The position numbers and the translations under genes were made by a program. DNA of 6,543 bases from Microbacterium sp. GTDB taxonomy: Bacteria; Actinomycetota; Actinomycetes; Actinomycetales; Microbacteriaceae. The stretch lies in contig JAJUIM010000108.1 in NCBI GenBank assembly GCA_029267645.1, positions 1 through 6,543 on the forward strand, in the 5' to 3' direction. Shown piece after piece: positions 1 to 5,859 of this stretch; position 1 is the stretch's first letter, and every line of letters begins with the position of its first letter. The notes under the pieces were generated by a model that worked only from the letters and a program-made list of their open reading frames with translations, made no database searches and was not told the DNA's origin.

Positions 1-216
1 CTCAACGCGCTCTTCCTGCTCAACATGCCCTTCCGCGCGATCGCGAAGATGTCGGGCGGACTCGCGACCGACGAGCTCGTCCGCGGCGTCCTGACGCTCG
101 CGAACGGCCGCACCTTCCGAGGGCTGGGCCAGGTCGTGCGGGCGTTCTTCCGCGGCAGGAGGGCCGAGAAGGCCTCGCGCCGCCATTTCACCACCACGAG
201 CGGAGGCCGTGCATGA
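1..216 (+). CDS. 3' end of an unidentified gene, possibly a glycoside hydrolase family 3-like protein (partial)
   Basis: An open frame runs from the left edge to a TGA at 214-216 and gives the last 71 residues of a protein whose start lies outside the window. The fragment opens with a hydrophobic, helix-like piece (LNALFLLNMPFRAIAKMSGG), then an amphipathic stretch with an ANGRTFRGLG motif, and ends in a basic, Ser/Thr-rich tail. The MPFRAIAKMSGG...NG..FRGLG pattern reminds me of the C-terminal tail of membrane-associated GH3-type proteins of Gram-positive bacteria. This is recall, with no catalytic residue in view, so the product is a weak guess. The stop overlaps the next start as ATGA (213-216), which argues for a shared transcript and translational coupling with the GtrA-like gene. 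A protein search with the 71 residues would settle the family. Confidence 0.6.
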   Translation, partial: LNALFLLNMPFRAIAKMSGGLATDELVRGVLTLANGRTFRGLGQVVRAFFRGRRAEKASRRHFTTTSGGRA

Positions 217-863
217 TCACCCGGATCACGACATGGTGGGGGCGCTTCCAGACCTCCCACCCCGAGCTGTCCAAGTTCCTCATGTTCTTCGTGCTGTCGA
301 ACGGCGTGACGATCCTGCAGCTCGCGCTCATGCCGATCGCGCGGGCGATGTTCCAGGCGTGGACGAACCTCGAGGACGTCGGCTTCCAGGTGCTGCCCGT
401 CGGATCGAACGTCGACGGCAGCCAGTACTTCATGTTCGACTACGCCGCCGGCCCGATCCTCGGCGACGGCACGGGCGGCGGTCTCGCCTACTTCCTCGCC
501 GTGCAGATCACGCTGCTGATCGCGCAGGTGCTGAACTTCTTCGCGCAGCGCAACATCACGTTCAAGTCGAACACGAACCCGTGGGTCGCCGCGGGCTGGT
601 ACGCGCTCGCGTACGTCGTCATCACCTTCGTCGCGGCCGCCGCGCAGGGCTTCTACAAGGCGCCCATCTACGAGCTGCTCATCACGACATGGGGCTGGGG
701 CGGGACGGGCGAGACGGTGGCCGACATCATCACGATGATCATCAACGCCGCCATCTCGTTCTGGGTGTTCTACCCGATCTTCAAGGTCATCTTCCGCCAG
801 GTTCCCGCCGACTACGCTGAAGGGAAGGAGGGAGACGACGTGTCGACGGGCGCGAGCGCCTGA
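213..863 (+). CDS. GtrA-like four-helix membrane protein
   Basis: The product is a 216-residue integral membrane protein with likely helices near residues 21-42, 92-111, 126-146 and 169-194. The motif NFFAQRNITF (108-117), just after the second helix, matches the NF..NR.WTF-type signature of the GtrA family. Those proteins are thought to help move polyprenyl-phosphate-linked sugars across the membrane, or to serve cell-surface polysaccharide decoration. The chain is longer than a minimal GtrA (about 130 residues) because of a roughly 50-residue, Gly/Asp-rich, probably extracellular loop between helices 1 and 2 and a charged C-terminal tail. The start is supported by GGAGG at 202-206, six bases before the ATG, and by the ATGA overlap with the preceding gene. 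A glycosyltransferase gene follows 15 bases downstream, consistent with an envelope glycosylation role. The exact substrate is unknown. Confidence 0.75.
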   Translation: MITRITTWWGRFQTSHPELSKFLMFFVLSNGVTILQLALMPIARAMFQAWTNLEDVGFQVLPVGSNVDGSQYFMFDYAAGPILGDGTGGGLAYFLAVQITLLIAQVLNFFAQRNITFKSNTNPWVAAGWYALAYVVITFVAAAAQGFYKAPIYELLITTWGWGGTGETVADIITMIINAAISFWVFYPIFKVIFRQVPADYAEGKEGDDVSTGASA

Positions 864-878
864 TATCCGTCAGCATCT

Positions 879-1898
879 ATGAGCGTGAACCCCCTGTTGT
901 CGATCGTCGTGCCGGCCTACGACGCCGCCGACTACCTGGACAGAGCCCTCGCCCCGCTCGCGCGCTTCGACGCGCGCATCGAGGTGATCGTCGTCGACGA
1001 CGGATCCCGTGATGCGACGGGATCCATCGCCGACGCGTACGCCGCGCGCCGCCCCGACGTGTTCCGCGTGATCCATCAGGCCAACCGCGGCCACGGCGGC
1101 GCGATCATGACGGGCCTCGGCGACGCCCGCGGCCTGTACCTCAAGGTGCTCGACGCAGACGACTGGTTCGACCCTGCCGCCCTCGCGACGCTCCTGTCGA
1201 CGATCGAGCGGCTCGAGCCGGCCGGCGGCGTCGACGCGATCCTCACCAACTACGTGCACGAGCGCGCGGGTCGCAAGACGAAGCGCACGCGGTACCGCTC
1301 GGTCATGCCCGCCGGCCGCACCTTCGGGTGGGACGAGGTCGCGCGCTTCGGCCGGCGGCAGTACCTCATGATGCACGCGATCGTGTATCGCACCTCGCTC
1401 GTGCGCCGCTCGGGCCTCGACCTGCCAGAGCACACGTTCTACGTCGACAACCTCTTCGTCACGGTTCCCCTCGCGCTCACGCGGCGGCTGCACTACATCG
1501 ACGTCGACCTGTACCGCTACTTCATCGGCCGCGTCGACCAGTCGGTGAACGACGCCGTCATGGTGCGGCGGGTCGACCAGCAGGTGCGCGTGAACCGGCT
1601 CGTGCTGCGGGCGCTGCCGGATCCCGGCACCGTGCCAGACGGGCTGTACGGGTACCTCATGCACCACGTCGAGGTGCTGTGCGGCATCACGTGCGCGATC
1701 CTCGCCCGCGCCGGCACGCAGGCGCACCTCGCCGAGCGGCGCGCGCTGTGGACCGACATCAAGCGCGAGACCCCCTGGGCGTACGCACGGCTGCGGCGCG
1801 GCATCATCGGCACGAGCGCGAACCTGCCGGGCCCCGTCGGGCGCCGCATGACGAACATCACGTACTCGGTCGCGCGCCGCGTCGTGGGATTCAGCTGA
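879..1898 (+). CDS. Family 2 glycosyltransferase (GT-A fold, soluble)
   Basis: This 339-residue protein starts directly with the GT2 core: LSIVVPAYDA (7-16), the nucleotide-sugar-binding VVDDGS (38-43), NRGHGGA (69-75) and the metal-binding DADDW (92-96). A later EHTFYVDN segment (184-191), and YRYFIGRVDQSVN (212-224), which I recall from a Gram-positive GT2 subgroup, complete the catalytic half. Residues 230-339 are basic and show no convincing membrane helix. It is therefore not a GtrB-type polyprenyl-phosphate glucosyltransferase, although it sits next to a GtrA-like gene. The likely role is transfer of a sugar from an activated nucleotide donor in the cytoplasm during synthesis of a surface glycan; donor and acceptor cannot be read from the sequence. 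No strong ribosome binding site precedes the ATG. A GTG two codons later is the only close alternative start. The codons for residues 41-49 hold a 9-bp inverted repeat, listed separately. Confidence 0.9.
   Translation: MSVNPLLSIVVPAYDAADYLDRALAPLARFDARIEVIVVDDGSRDATGSIADAYAARRPDVFRVIHQANRGHGGAIMTGLGDARGLYLKVLDADDWFDPAALATLLSTIERLEPAGGVDAILTNYVHERAGRKTKRTRYRSVMPAGRTFGWDEVARFGRRQYLMMHAIVYRTSLVRRSGLDLPEHTFYVDNLFVTVPLALTRRLHYIDVDLYRYFIGRVDQSVNDAVMVRRVDQQVRVNRLVLRALPDPGTVPDGLYGYLMHHVEVLCGITCAILARAGTQAHLAERRALWTDIKRETPWAYARLRRGIIGTSANLPGPVGRRMTNITYSVARRVVGFS
1002..1025 (+). repeat. Intragenic 9-bp perfect inverted repeat (possible hairpin)
   Basis: GGATCCCGT (1002-1010) and ACGGGATCC (1017-1025) are perfect reverse complements separated by six bases. 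They lie inside the glycosyltransferase gene, over the codons for the conserved DGSRDATGS segment. The stem is GC-rich and lacks a downstream T run, so it is not a standard intrinsic terminator. Each arm includes a GGATCC, which is frequent in this window, so part of the symmetry may reflect codon-context bias. Confidence 0.5.
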
Positions 1899-1916
1899 CG
1901 CCGTGAGGAGCCGATC

Positions 1917-2630
1917 ATGATCCGCATCGGCGTCGTCGAAGACGATCCGCTGAGCCGCGACGTCGTCATCACGCACCTCGCACGGTACCGCGCCGATCGA
2001 GGCGTCGATCTCGACATCGCGACGTTCGAGGACGGCGCAGACCTGCTCGCGGCGTACCGCTCGGACTTCGACGTGCTCCTGCTCGACATCGAGATGGAGC
2101 GCGTGTCCGGCATGACGGCCGCGCGCCGGATCCGAACGGTCGACGACGAGGTCGCGATCGTGTTCATCACCGCCGCGCCGCAGTACGCGATCAGCGGGTA
2201 CGAGGTGCAGGCGCTGAGCTACCTGCTCAAGCCGCTGTCGTACGCCGCGTTCGCGCAGGAACTCGACAGGGTGCTGTCGCAGCGCCGCCGCCGCGAGCGC
2301 CGCACGCTGCTCTTCCAGGCGGACGGGGCGCACCACCGCGTCGACGTCGCCGACATCGTCTACCTCGAGAGCGCGGGGCACCGCGTGCTCGTGCACACGC
2401 ACGCCGAGACGCACTCGGTCGTCTCGTCGCTCAAGGCGCTCGAGGCGGAGCTCGACGGCGCGGGCTTCGCGCGCTGCAACAGCGGTTACCTCGTGAACCT
2501 CGCGCACGTGACCGCCGTCGAGCAGAACGAGGCGATCCTCCGCGGCGGCGCCCGCCTGCAGATCTCGAGGCCCAAGCGCAAGGGGTTCCTCGCGGCGCTC
2601 GCCGATCACATCGGCCAGGGACGGGCGTAG
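1917..2630 (+). CDS. LytTR-family response regulator (AgrA/VirR type)
   Basis: This 237-residue protein has an N-terminal receiver domain (about 1-120) followed by a LytTR DNA-binding domain (about 127-232). The receiver shows the acidic cluster E8-D9-D10, the phosphoacceptor D57 in LLLDIEM, the switch T85 in VFITA and the conserved K105-P106. The LytTR part shows DIVYLES (146-152), the FARCNSGYLVNL segment (184-195) and a basic SRPKRKGF (217-224). The family normally binds direct repeats upstream of virulence, autolysis, bacteriocin or surface-polymer genes after phosphorylation by an AgrC/VirS-type kinase. The partner kinase gene starts seven bases after the stop codon. TGAGGAG (1904-1910) lies six bases before the ATG and supports this start. 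Co-transcription with the preceding glycosyltransferase gene is likely (18-base gap). Targets are not visible; autoregulation from the promoter upstream of the window is possible. Confidence 0.92.
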   Translation: MIRIGVVEDDPLSRDVVITHLARYRADRGVDLDIATFEDGADLLAAYRSDFDVLLLDIEMERVSGMTAARRIRTVDDEVAIVFITAAPQYAISGYEVQALSYLLKPLSYAAFAQELDRVLSQRRRRERRTLLFQADGAHHRVDVADIVYLESAGHRVLVHTHAETHSVVSSLKALEAELDGAGFARCNSGYLVNLAHVTAVEQNEAILRGGARLQISRPKRKGFLAALADHIGQGRA

Positions 2631-2637
2631 CGGGCGC

Positions 2638-3954
2638 ATGGTCGAGCAGATCCTTCCCGACATCCCGCGGGCCTACACGGCCGTCGCCGAGTGGGGCGCG
2701 TGCCTCGTGTACATCCTCATCATGCGGCGACGCCTCTCGCGGGTGCCGCTCGTCGCGGTGCTCGCGGGGTTCCTCGCCGCGCTCGTGGGCGTGCAGCTCT
2801 TCGCCGGCACGCTGCCGCTGCCGTTCTGGACGGCGGGCATGCTCGCCGCCGTCGCCGTCATGTTCCTGCTGCTGCGCACGACGCTCGCGGGGTCTCCTGC
2901 CGCGACCGCGTATCTCACGGCGCGCGCGTTCGTCCTCGCCGAGCTCGTCGCGTCGCTGCACTGGCAGCTGCAGGTGTTCTTCGCGCCGCAGGAGCCGGGC
3001 GACGCATGGTCGACCGCCGCGCACGTGCTCTTCGCGGGCGGTGTCTACGCGGCCGGCTTCGGCGCCGCGTGGCTCGTCGAGGCGCGGCACATGCCGCGCG
3101 GCGGGATCCTCGACGTCGGCTGGCGCGAGGTCGTCGGCGCGACCGCCATCACGGTCGCGACCTTCGCGATGTCGAACCTGAGCTTCGTGAACGCGAACAC
3201 GCCCTTCAGCGGGCGGCTCGGCCCCGAGATCTTCTACATCCGCACCCTCGTCGACCTGTGCGGCTACATCGCGCTGTACGCCCAGCAGGAGTGGCGCCGA
3301 GAGGTGCGGGCGCGCGCCGAGAGCCACGCGATGCAGGCGCTGCTCGACAGCCAGCGCGACCAGTACCTCACGACGAAGCGCGCGATCGACGAGGTCGCGC
3401 GCCGGCACCACGACATGACGCACGCGATCCAGGCGATCCGCGCGGAGGCCGATCCCGAGCTGCGCTCGCGGCTCGTCGACGACCTCGAGCAGTCGATCCA
3501 GGGGCCCGGCACGCGCTTCCGCACCGGCAGCCAGGTGCTCGACACCGTGCTGCAGGCGAAGGCGCTGTCGGCCCGCGAGCACGGCATCGAGATCGCCTGC
3601 GTCGCCGACGGCGCGCTGCTCGAGTTCATGCAGCCGCTCGACGTCGTGACGATCGTCGGCAACGCGCTCGACAACGCGATCGAGAGCGCGGGGCGCCTCG
3701 AGGATCCCGAGCTGCGGTCGGTGCGGCTCGCGCTGTTCGCGCAGGAGTCGTTCGTGATGCTGCGCGTCGAGAACAGCTACGACGGCGTCGTGCGCCGCGA
3801 GAACGGCCGCATCCTCACCCGCAAGGCCGAGGCGGGCCACGGGTTCGGCCTCACGAGCATCGAACGCACGGTGGAAGAGTACGGCGGCTCGGTGTCGATC
3901 ACCTCCGACGACGGCTGGTTCTCGCTGCGCCTGCTCTTCCCCCGCGCCGCCTAA
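2638..3954 (+). CDS. AgrC-like sensor histidine kinase, GHKL/HPK10 type
   Basis: This 438-residue protein has a polytopic N-terminal half with six to seven likely membrane helices (near 14-29, 36-56, 62-80, 90-113, 126-147, 164-184 and 199-215). A linker helix with QRDQYLTTKRAID (239-251) leads to the phosphorylation motif RRHHDMTH (255-262); H258, followed by D259, is the likely phospho-accepting His. The ATPase domain carries the N box NALDNAIESA (342-351) and the G box AGHGFGLTS (399-407). A separate canonical D box (DxGxG) is not obvious, as usual for this HPK10-like class. AgrC/VirS-type kinases of this build sense peptides or other membrane-proximal signals and phosphorylate a LytTR regulator, which is encoded immediately upstream. 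The start has no strong Shine-Dalgarno sequence, so coupling to the regulator gene across the seven-base gap is likely. No peptide precursor or AgrB processing gene is seen in the window. The 3' end overlaps bioN by four bases on the other strand. Confidence 0.92.
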   Translation: MVEQILPDIPRAYTAVAEWGACLVYILIMRRRLSRVPLVAVLAGFLAALVGVQLFAGTLPLPFWTAGMLAAVAVMFLLLRTTLAGSPAATAYLTARAFVLAELVASLHWQLQVFFAPQEPGDAWSTAAHVLFAGGVYAAGFGAAWLVEARHMPRGGILDVGWREVVGATAITVATFAMSNLSFVNANTPFSGRLGPEIFYIRTLVDLCGYIALYAQQEWRREVRARAESHAMQALLDSQRDQYLTTKRAIDEVARRHHDMTHAIQAIRAEADPELRSRLVDDLEQSIQGPGTRFRTGSQVLDTVLQAKALSAREHGIEIACVADGALLEFMQPLDVVTIVGNALDNAIESAGRLEDPELRSVRLALFAQESFVMLRVENSYDGVVRRENGRILTRKAEAGHGFGLTSIERTVEEYGGSVSITSDDGWFSLRLLFPRAA

Positions 3955-4544
3955 GCGAGGCCGCGGGCGGTGAGCGCATCGGCCATGTCGTCGGCGTGGC
4001 GCAGCGACAGCACGAGCAGCGTGACGACCGAGCGCACCCCGAGGCGCACGCCGCGGGCGCGCTGCGCGTCGCGGATCCGCTGCGCGAGGTCGGCGATCAC
4101 GGGCACCGCCGAGATCGCGAGCGAGAGCGTGAATGCCACGCGCGACGGATCCACGCCCACCCGCCGCAGCGGCGCGAGCGCGGCGACGAGCGCGTCGATC
4201 ATGTCGCCCATGCGCGTCGTGAGGGTCACGATCGAGGCGAGCAGGACGACCGCGACGACGCGCGCCGTGTTCGTCCAGGCGGCCGCTCCCCCGAGGAAGA
4301 TCCACTGCGACGCGCCGAGCACCAGGATGATCCACCGCAGCTGCCACGCCTGTCGTGCCCAGGTGACGGGCCCGCTCCCGCCGAGAGCGAAGAGCGCGAC
4401 GGTCGCGAGGAGCGCAATCGCGGCAGAGAGCGGCGTGCGCGCCACGAGCGTCGTGACGACGGCGAGCACGGCGAGGCCCGCGAGCTTCACGCCTGCGGGC
4501 AGGCGGTGCAGCAGGCTGCGTCCGGGGCGATAGAGCGCGATCAC
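3951..4544 (-). CDS. bioN: ECF transporter transmembrane protein EcfT (BioN)
   Basis: The 197-residue membrane protein is the T component that couples ATP hydrolysis to the biotin-binding S component. It has hydrophobic helices near 20-36, 39-54, 69-84 and 93-109, plus a C-terminal hydrophobic stretch near 170-181. The cytoplasmic coupling helices carry the two Ala-Arg-Gly signatures of the family: QRARG (161-165) and LTARG (191-195). These motifs dock into the grooves of the ATPase dimer. The length suits a dedicated BioN (about 200 residues), shorter than general EcfT proteins. The start is a GTG at 4544-4542 that overlaps the ATPase stop as GTGA, with GGAG (4553-4550) five bases upstream. 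It is the last gene of the bioYMN operon. Its stop codon (3953-3951) overlaps the convergent sensor kinase gene, leaving no space for a terminator. Confidence 0.88.
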   Translation of the reverse strand: MIALYRPGRSLLHRLPAGVKLAGLAVLAVVTTLVARTPLSAAIALLATVALFALGGSGPVTWARQAWQLRWIILVLGASQWIFLGGAAAWTNTARVVAVVLLASIVTLTTRMGDMIDALVAALAPLRRVGVDPSRVAFTLSLAISAVPVIADLAQRIRDAQRARGVRLGVRSVVTLLVLSLRHADDMADALTARGLA

Positions 4545-5221
4545 GCGAACTCCGTGCGGTACGAGGCGACGACGTCGCGCGGATCCCCCTCATCGACGAG
4601 GCGGCCGTCGTCGAAGCGGATCGCGACGTCGCACCGCGCCGCGAGCTCGAGGTCGTGCGTGACGATCACGACCTGCTCGGCCCCCGTGCCCGTGAGCAGG
4701 AGGTCGGCGATGCGCCGCGCGTTGCCGAGGTCGAGCAGCGTCGTCGGCTCGTCGGCGACGACGACGCGCGGTCGGCGGACGAGGACGCCCGCGAGCGCGA
4801 GCAACTGCTTCTGCCCGCCCGACAGGCTGTAGGCGGGCTGATCCGCGCGGTCGCCGAGCCCGAACGCGGCGAGCTCCTCGCGGGCCCGCTCCGGGAGATC
4901 GCGGCGCGCGACCCCGGCGGCCCGCAGTGAGAGGCCGATGTCCTCCCCCGGCGTCGGCATGAGGATCTGCGCGTCGGGCTGCGAAAAGAGGAAACCCACG
5001 GCGTCGCGCGCGGACCGCGGATCGGATCCGACGTCGATGCCCGCGACCTCCACGGATCCGCGGGTCGGCCGGACGAGGCCGTTGAGCGTGCGCGCGAACG
5101 TCGACTTCCCGGATCCGTTCGCGCCGATGACGGCGATCGTGCGCTGCGGAAGTTCGATCGTGACGTCGTCGAGGATCCCCACGCCGTCGGCGTCGACGCC
5201 GAGGCCGGCCGCGCGGATCAC
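4541..5221 (-). CDS. bioM: ECF transporter ATPase EcfA (BioM)
   Basis: This 226-residue ABC ATPase powers biotin uptake. In order it shows Walker A GANGSGKST (33-41), the Q loop FSQPDAQ (79-85), the ABC signature LSGGQ (133-137), Walker B VVVADEP (153-159), the D loop near LLDL (162-165) and the switch His189 in VTHD. A single ATPase gene paired with one T and one S gene is the expected form of a dedicated, group I ECF transporter such as BioMNY, where the ATPase works as a homodimer. The chosen start is the GTG at 5221-5219, which overlaps the bioY stop as GTGA. The frame stays open further upstream, but that extension reads through bioY in another frame and has no family resemblance. No strong Shine-Dalgarno precedes the GTG, so coupled re-initiation after bioY is likely. 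It also overlaps bioN by GTGA. Confidence 0.92.
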   Translation of the reverse strand: MIRAAGLGVDADGVGILDDVTIELPQRTIAVIGANGSGKSTFARTLNGLVRPTRGSVEVAGIDVGSDPRSARDAVGFLFSQPDAQILMPTPGEDIGLSLRAAGVARRDLPERAREELAAFGLGDRADQPAYSLSGGQKQLLALAGVLVRRPRVVVADEPTTLLDLGNARRIADLLLTGTGAEQVVIVTHDLELAARCDVAIRFDDGRLVDEGDPRDVVASYRTEFA

Positions 5222-5805
5222 GCGGCGCTGACCGGCCGACGCGCCCGGACGCGATCCGGGAACGCGGGCGGGTACGCGCGGAACAGGAGCACCGCGAGCA
5301 GCGTCGCGACGACCGCCTTGATCACGTCGCCCGGCAGGAAGGCCATCGACTGCAGCGCCGCGAGGGAGAGCGGCTGCCCCGCCGACAGCGCCTGCACGGG
5401 GATCCCGACCGCGTAGACGACGACCACGCCGCCCACGAGGCACGCGATGCCCGTGCGCCACCATGTGAGCAGGCCCGAGTGCGCGATGAGGCCGATGACG
5501 ACGGCGGCGGGCAGCCAGCCGATCAGGAAGCCCGCTGTGGGTCCGAGGAAGACGCCGAGTCCGCCGCGGCCGCCCGCCAGCACCGGCAGCCCGATCGCCA
5601 CGAGCAGGAACACGATGAGCACGGAGGCCGCGCCTCGCCTCGCCCCGAGGATCGCGCCCGTGAGCATGACGCCGAGCGTCTGCGCCGTGATGGGCACGGC
5701 TCCCGGCCCGGGAATCGGACCCACCATGCCGAGCACCACGATGACCGCCGCGAACACCGCGACGCGGGCGAGGTCGCGCCCCGTCCAGCCGTCGTTCGAT
5801 CCCAT
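5218..5805 (-). CDS. bioY: Biotin ECF transporter S component BioY
   Basis: The 195-residue, six-helix membrane protein is the biotin-binding subunit of the transporter. Family hallmarks are VPITAQTLGVMLTGAILG (37-54), GGLGVFLGPTAGFLIGW (81-97) and FLPGDVIKAVVA (156-167), all characteristic of BioY. The ATG at 5805-5803 is preferred because GGAAGGAG (5818-5811) sits five bases upstream. A second in-frame ATG nine codons further out (5832-5830) lies inside the operator palindromes, has no ribosome binding site and is rejected. It is the first gene of bioY-bioM-bioN, all joined by GTGA overlaps. Two TGAAC-N3-GTTCA boxes directly upstream imply control by the divergent TetR repressor, so the operon should be expressed when biotin is low. 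No biotin synthesis gene is present here; uptake from outside is the only biotin function visible in the window. Confidence 0.95.
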   Translation of the reverse strand: MGSNDGWTGRDLARVAVFAAVIVVLGMVGPIPGPGAVPITAQTLGVMLTGAILGARRGAASVLIVFLLVAIGLPVLAGGRGGLGVFLGPTAGFLIGWLPAAVVIGLIAHSGLLTWWRTGIACLVGGVVVVYAVGIPVQALSAGQPLSLAALQSMAFLPGDVIKAVVATLLAVLLFRAYPPAFPDRVRARRPVSAA

Positions 5806-5810
5806 CGCGA

Positions 5811-5818
5811 CTCCTTCC
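5811..5818 (-). promoter_or_regulatory. Ribosome binding site deciding the bioY start
   Basis: On the minus strand GGAAGGAG lies five bases before the ATG at 5805. It is among the strongest Shine-Dalgarno matches in the window and fixes the bioY start against the alternative ATG at 5832. It abuts the first operator palindrome, so repressor binding at the DNA level, or a short hairpin of the operator sequence in the mRNA, would lie immediately next to it. Confidence 0.8.
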
Positions 5819-5831
5819 TGAACACCGTTCA
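5819..5831. promoter_or_regulatory. BioQ-type operator, site 1 (bioY-proximal)
   Basis: TGAACACCGTTCA is a perfect 13-bp palindrome of the form TGAAC-N3-GTTCA. From memory, the BioQ repressor of Corynebacterium glutamicum binds TGAAC-N3-GTTAC upstream of its biotin genes, and this site matches nearly all of that motif. It lies between a bioY-type transporter gene and a TetR gene, the expected place. On the bioY side it would fall downstream of the predicted transcription start and act as a roadblock. Confidence 0.75.
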
Positions 5832-5832
5832 T

Positions 5833-5845
5833 TGAACGTCGTTCA
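5833..5845. promoter_or_regulatory. BioQ-type operator, site 2 (tetR-proximal)
   Basis: TGAACGTCGTTCA is a second perfect TGAAC-N3-GTTCA palindrome, one base after site 1. Its centre is 14 bp from that of site 1. The central GTTCA-T-TGAAC (5827-5837) is itself palindromic, and the pair together reads as a larger dyad from CTGAAC (5818) to GTTCAG (5846). Site 2 touches both predicted -10 boxes, so occupation should block both divergent promoters. Confidence 0.75.
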
Positions 5846-5850
5846 GTATA
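5845..5850 (-). promoter_or_regulatory. Predicted -10 box of the bioY operon
   Basis: Reading the minus strand, TATACT matches the TATAAT consensus at five of six positions and is one of very few A/T-rich hexamers in this DNA. A start about seven bases downstream would fall near 5838 and give a leader of roughly 30 bases containing operator site 1 and the bioY Shine-Dalgarno sequence. No convincing -35 hexamer is seen. Confidence 0.5.
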
Positions 5851-5852
5851 GT
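5847..5852 (+). promoter_or_regulatory. Predicted -10 box of the TetR repressor gene
   Basis: TATAGT on the plus strand ends seven bases before the ATG at 5860, so transcription should begin at or next to the start codon and yield a leaderless mRNA. That is common in actinobacteria and agrees with the lack of a Shine-Dalgarno sequence there. It shares four bases with the opposing bioY -10 box. The -35 region would lie within the operator palindromes and is not a good consensus match. Confidence 0.5.
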
Positions 5853-5859
5853 CAGACGC

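Noticed and set aside
870..2663. Very long open frame on the minus strand opposite the GT2 and response regulator genes
   Set aside because: Its translation is low-complexity, Arg/Val/His/Asp-rich text mirrored from two well-recognised plus-strand genes, with no family motif; such shadows are expected at this GC content.
1..3954. Complete agr quorum-sensing locus
   Set aside because: The kinase and regulator resemble AgrC and AgrA, but no AgrB-like membrane protease or short AgrD-like peptide frame with a start signal was found near them.
2431..4593. Long minus-strand open frame across the kinase and bioN genes
   Set aside because: It runs through the kinase on the opposite strand and bioN in another frame, and is Arg/Ala-rich without domain motifs.
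2691..4832. Long plus-strand open frame across kinase, bioN and bioM
   Set aside because: Out-of-frame or antisense reading of three recognised genes; Arg/Ala/His-rich with no structure.
4655..5231. Plus-strand open frames antisense to bioM
   Set aside because: Charged, motif-free translations opposite a gene with every ABC ATPase motif intact.
5222..5464. N-terminal extension of the BioM ATPase
   Set aside because: The frame is open but reads through bioY out of frame. The ABC fold starts naturally at the GTG at 5221, which also forms the GTGA overlap.
5806..5832. Longer BioY from the ATG at 5832
   Set aside because: This ATG lies at the operator and has no ribosome binding site, while the ATG at 5805 has GGAAGGAG at ideal spacing.
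5806..5859. Riboswitch or attenuator ahead of bioY
   Set aside because: The whole gap is 54 bases and is filled by operator palindromes, -10 boxes and the ribosome binding site, leaving too little room for a structured leader.
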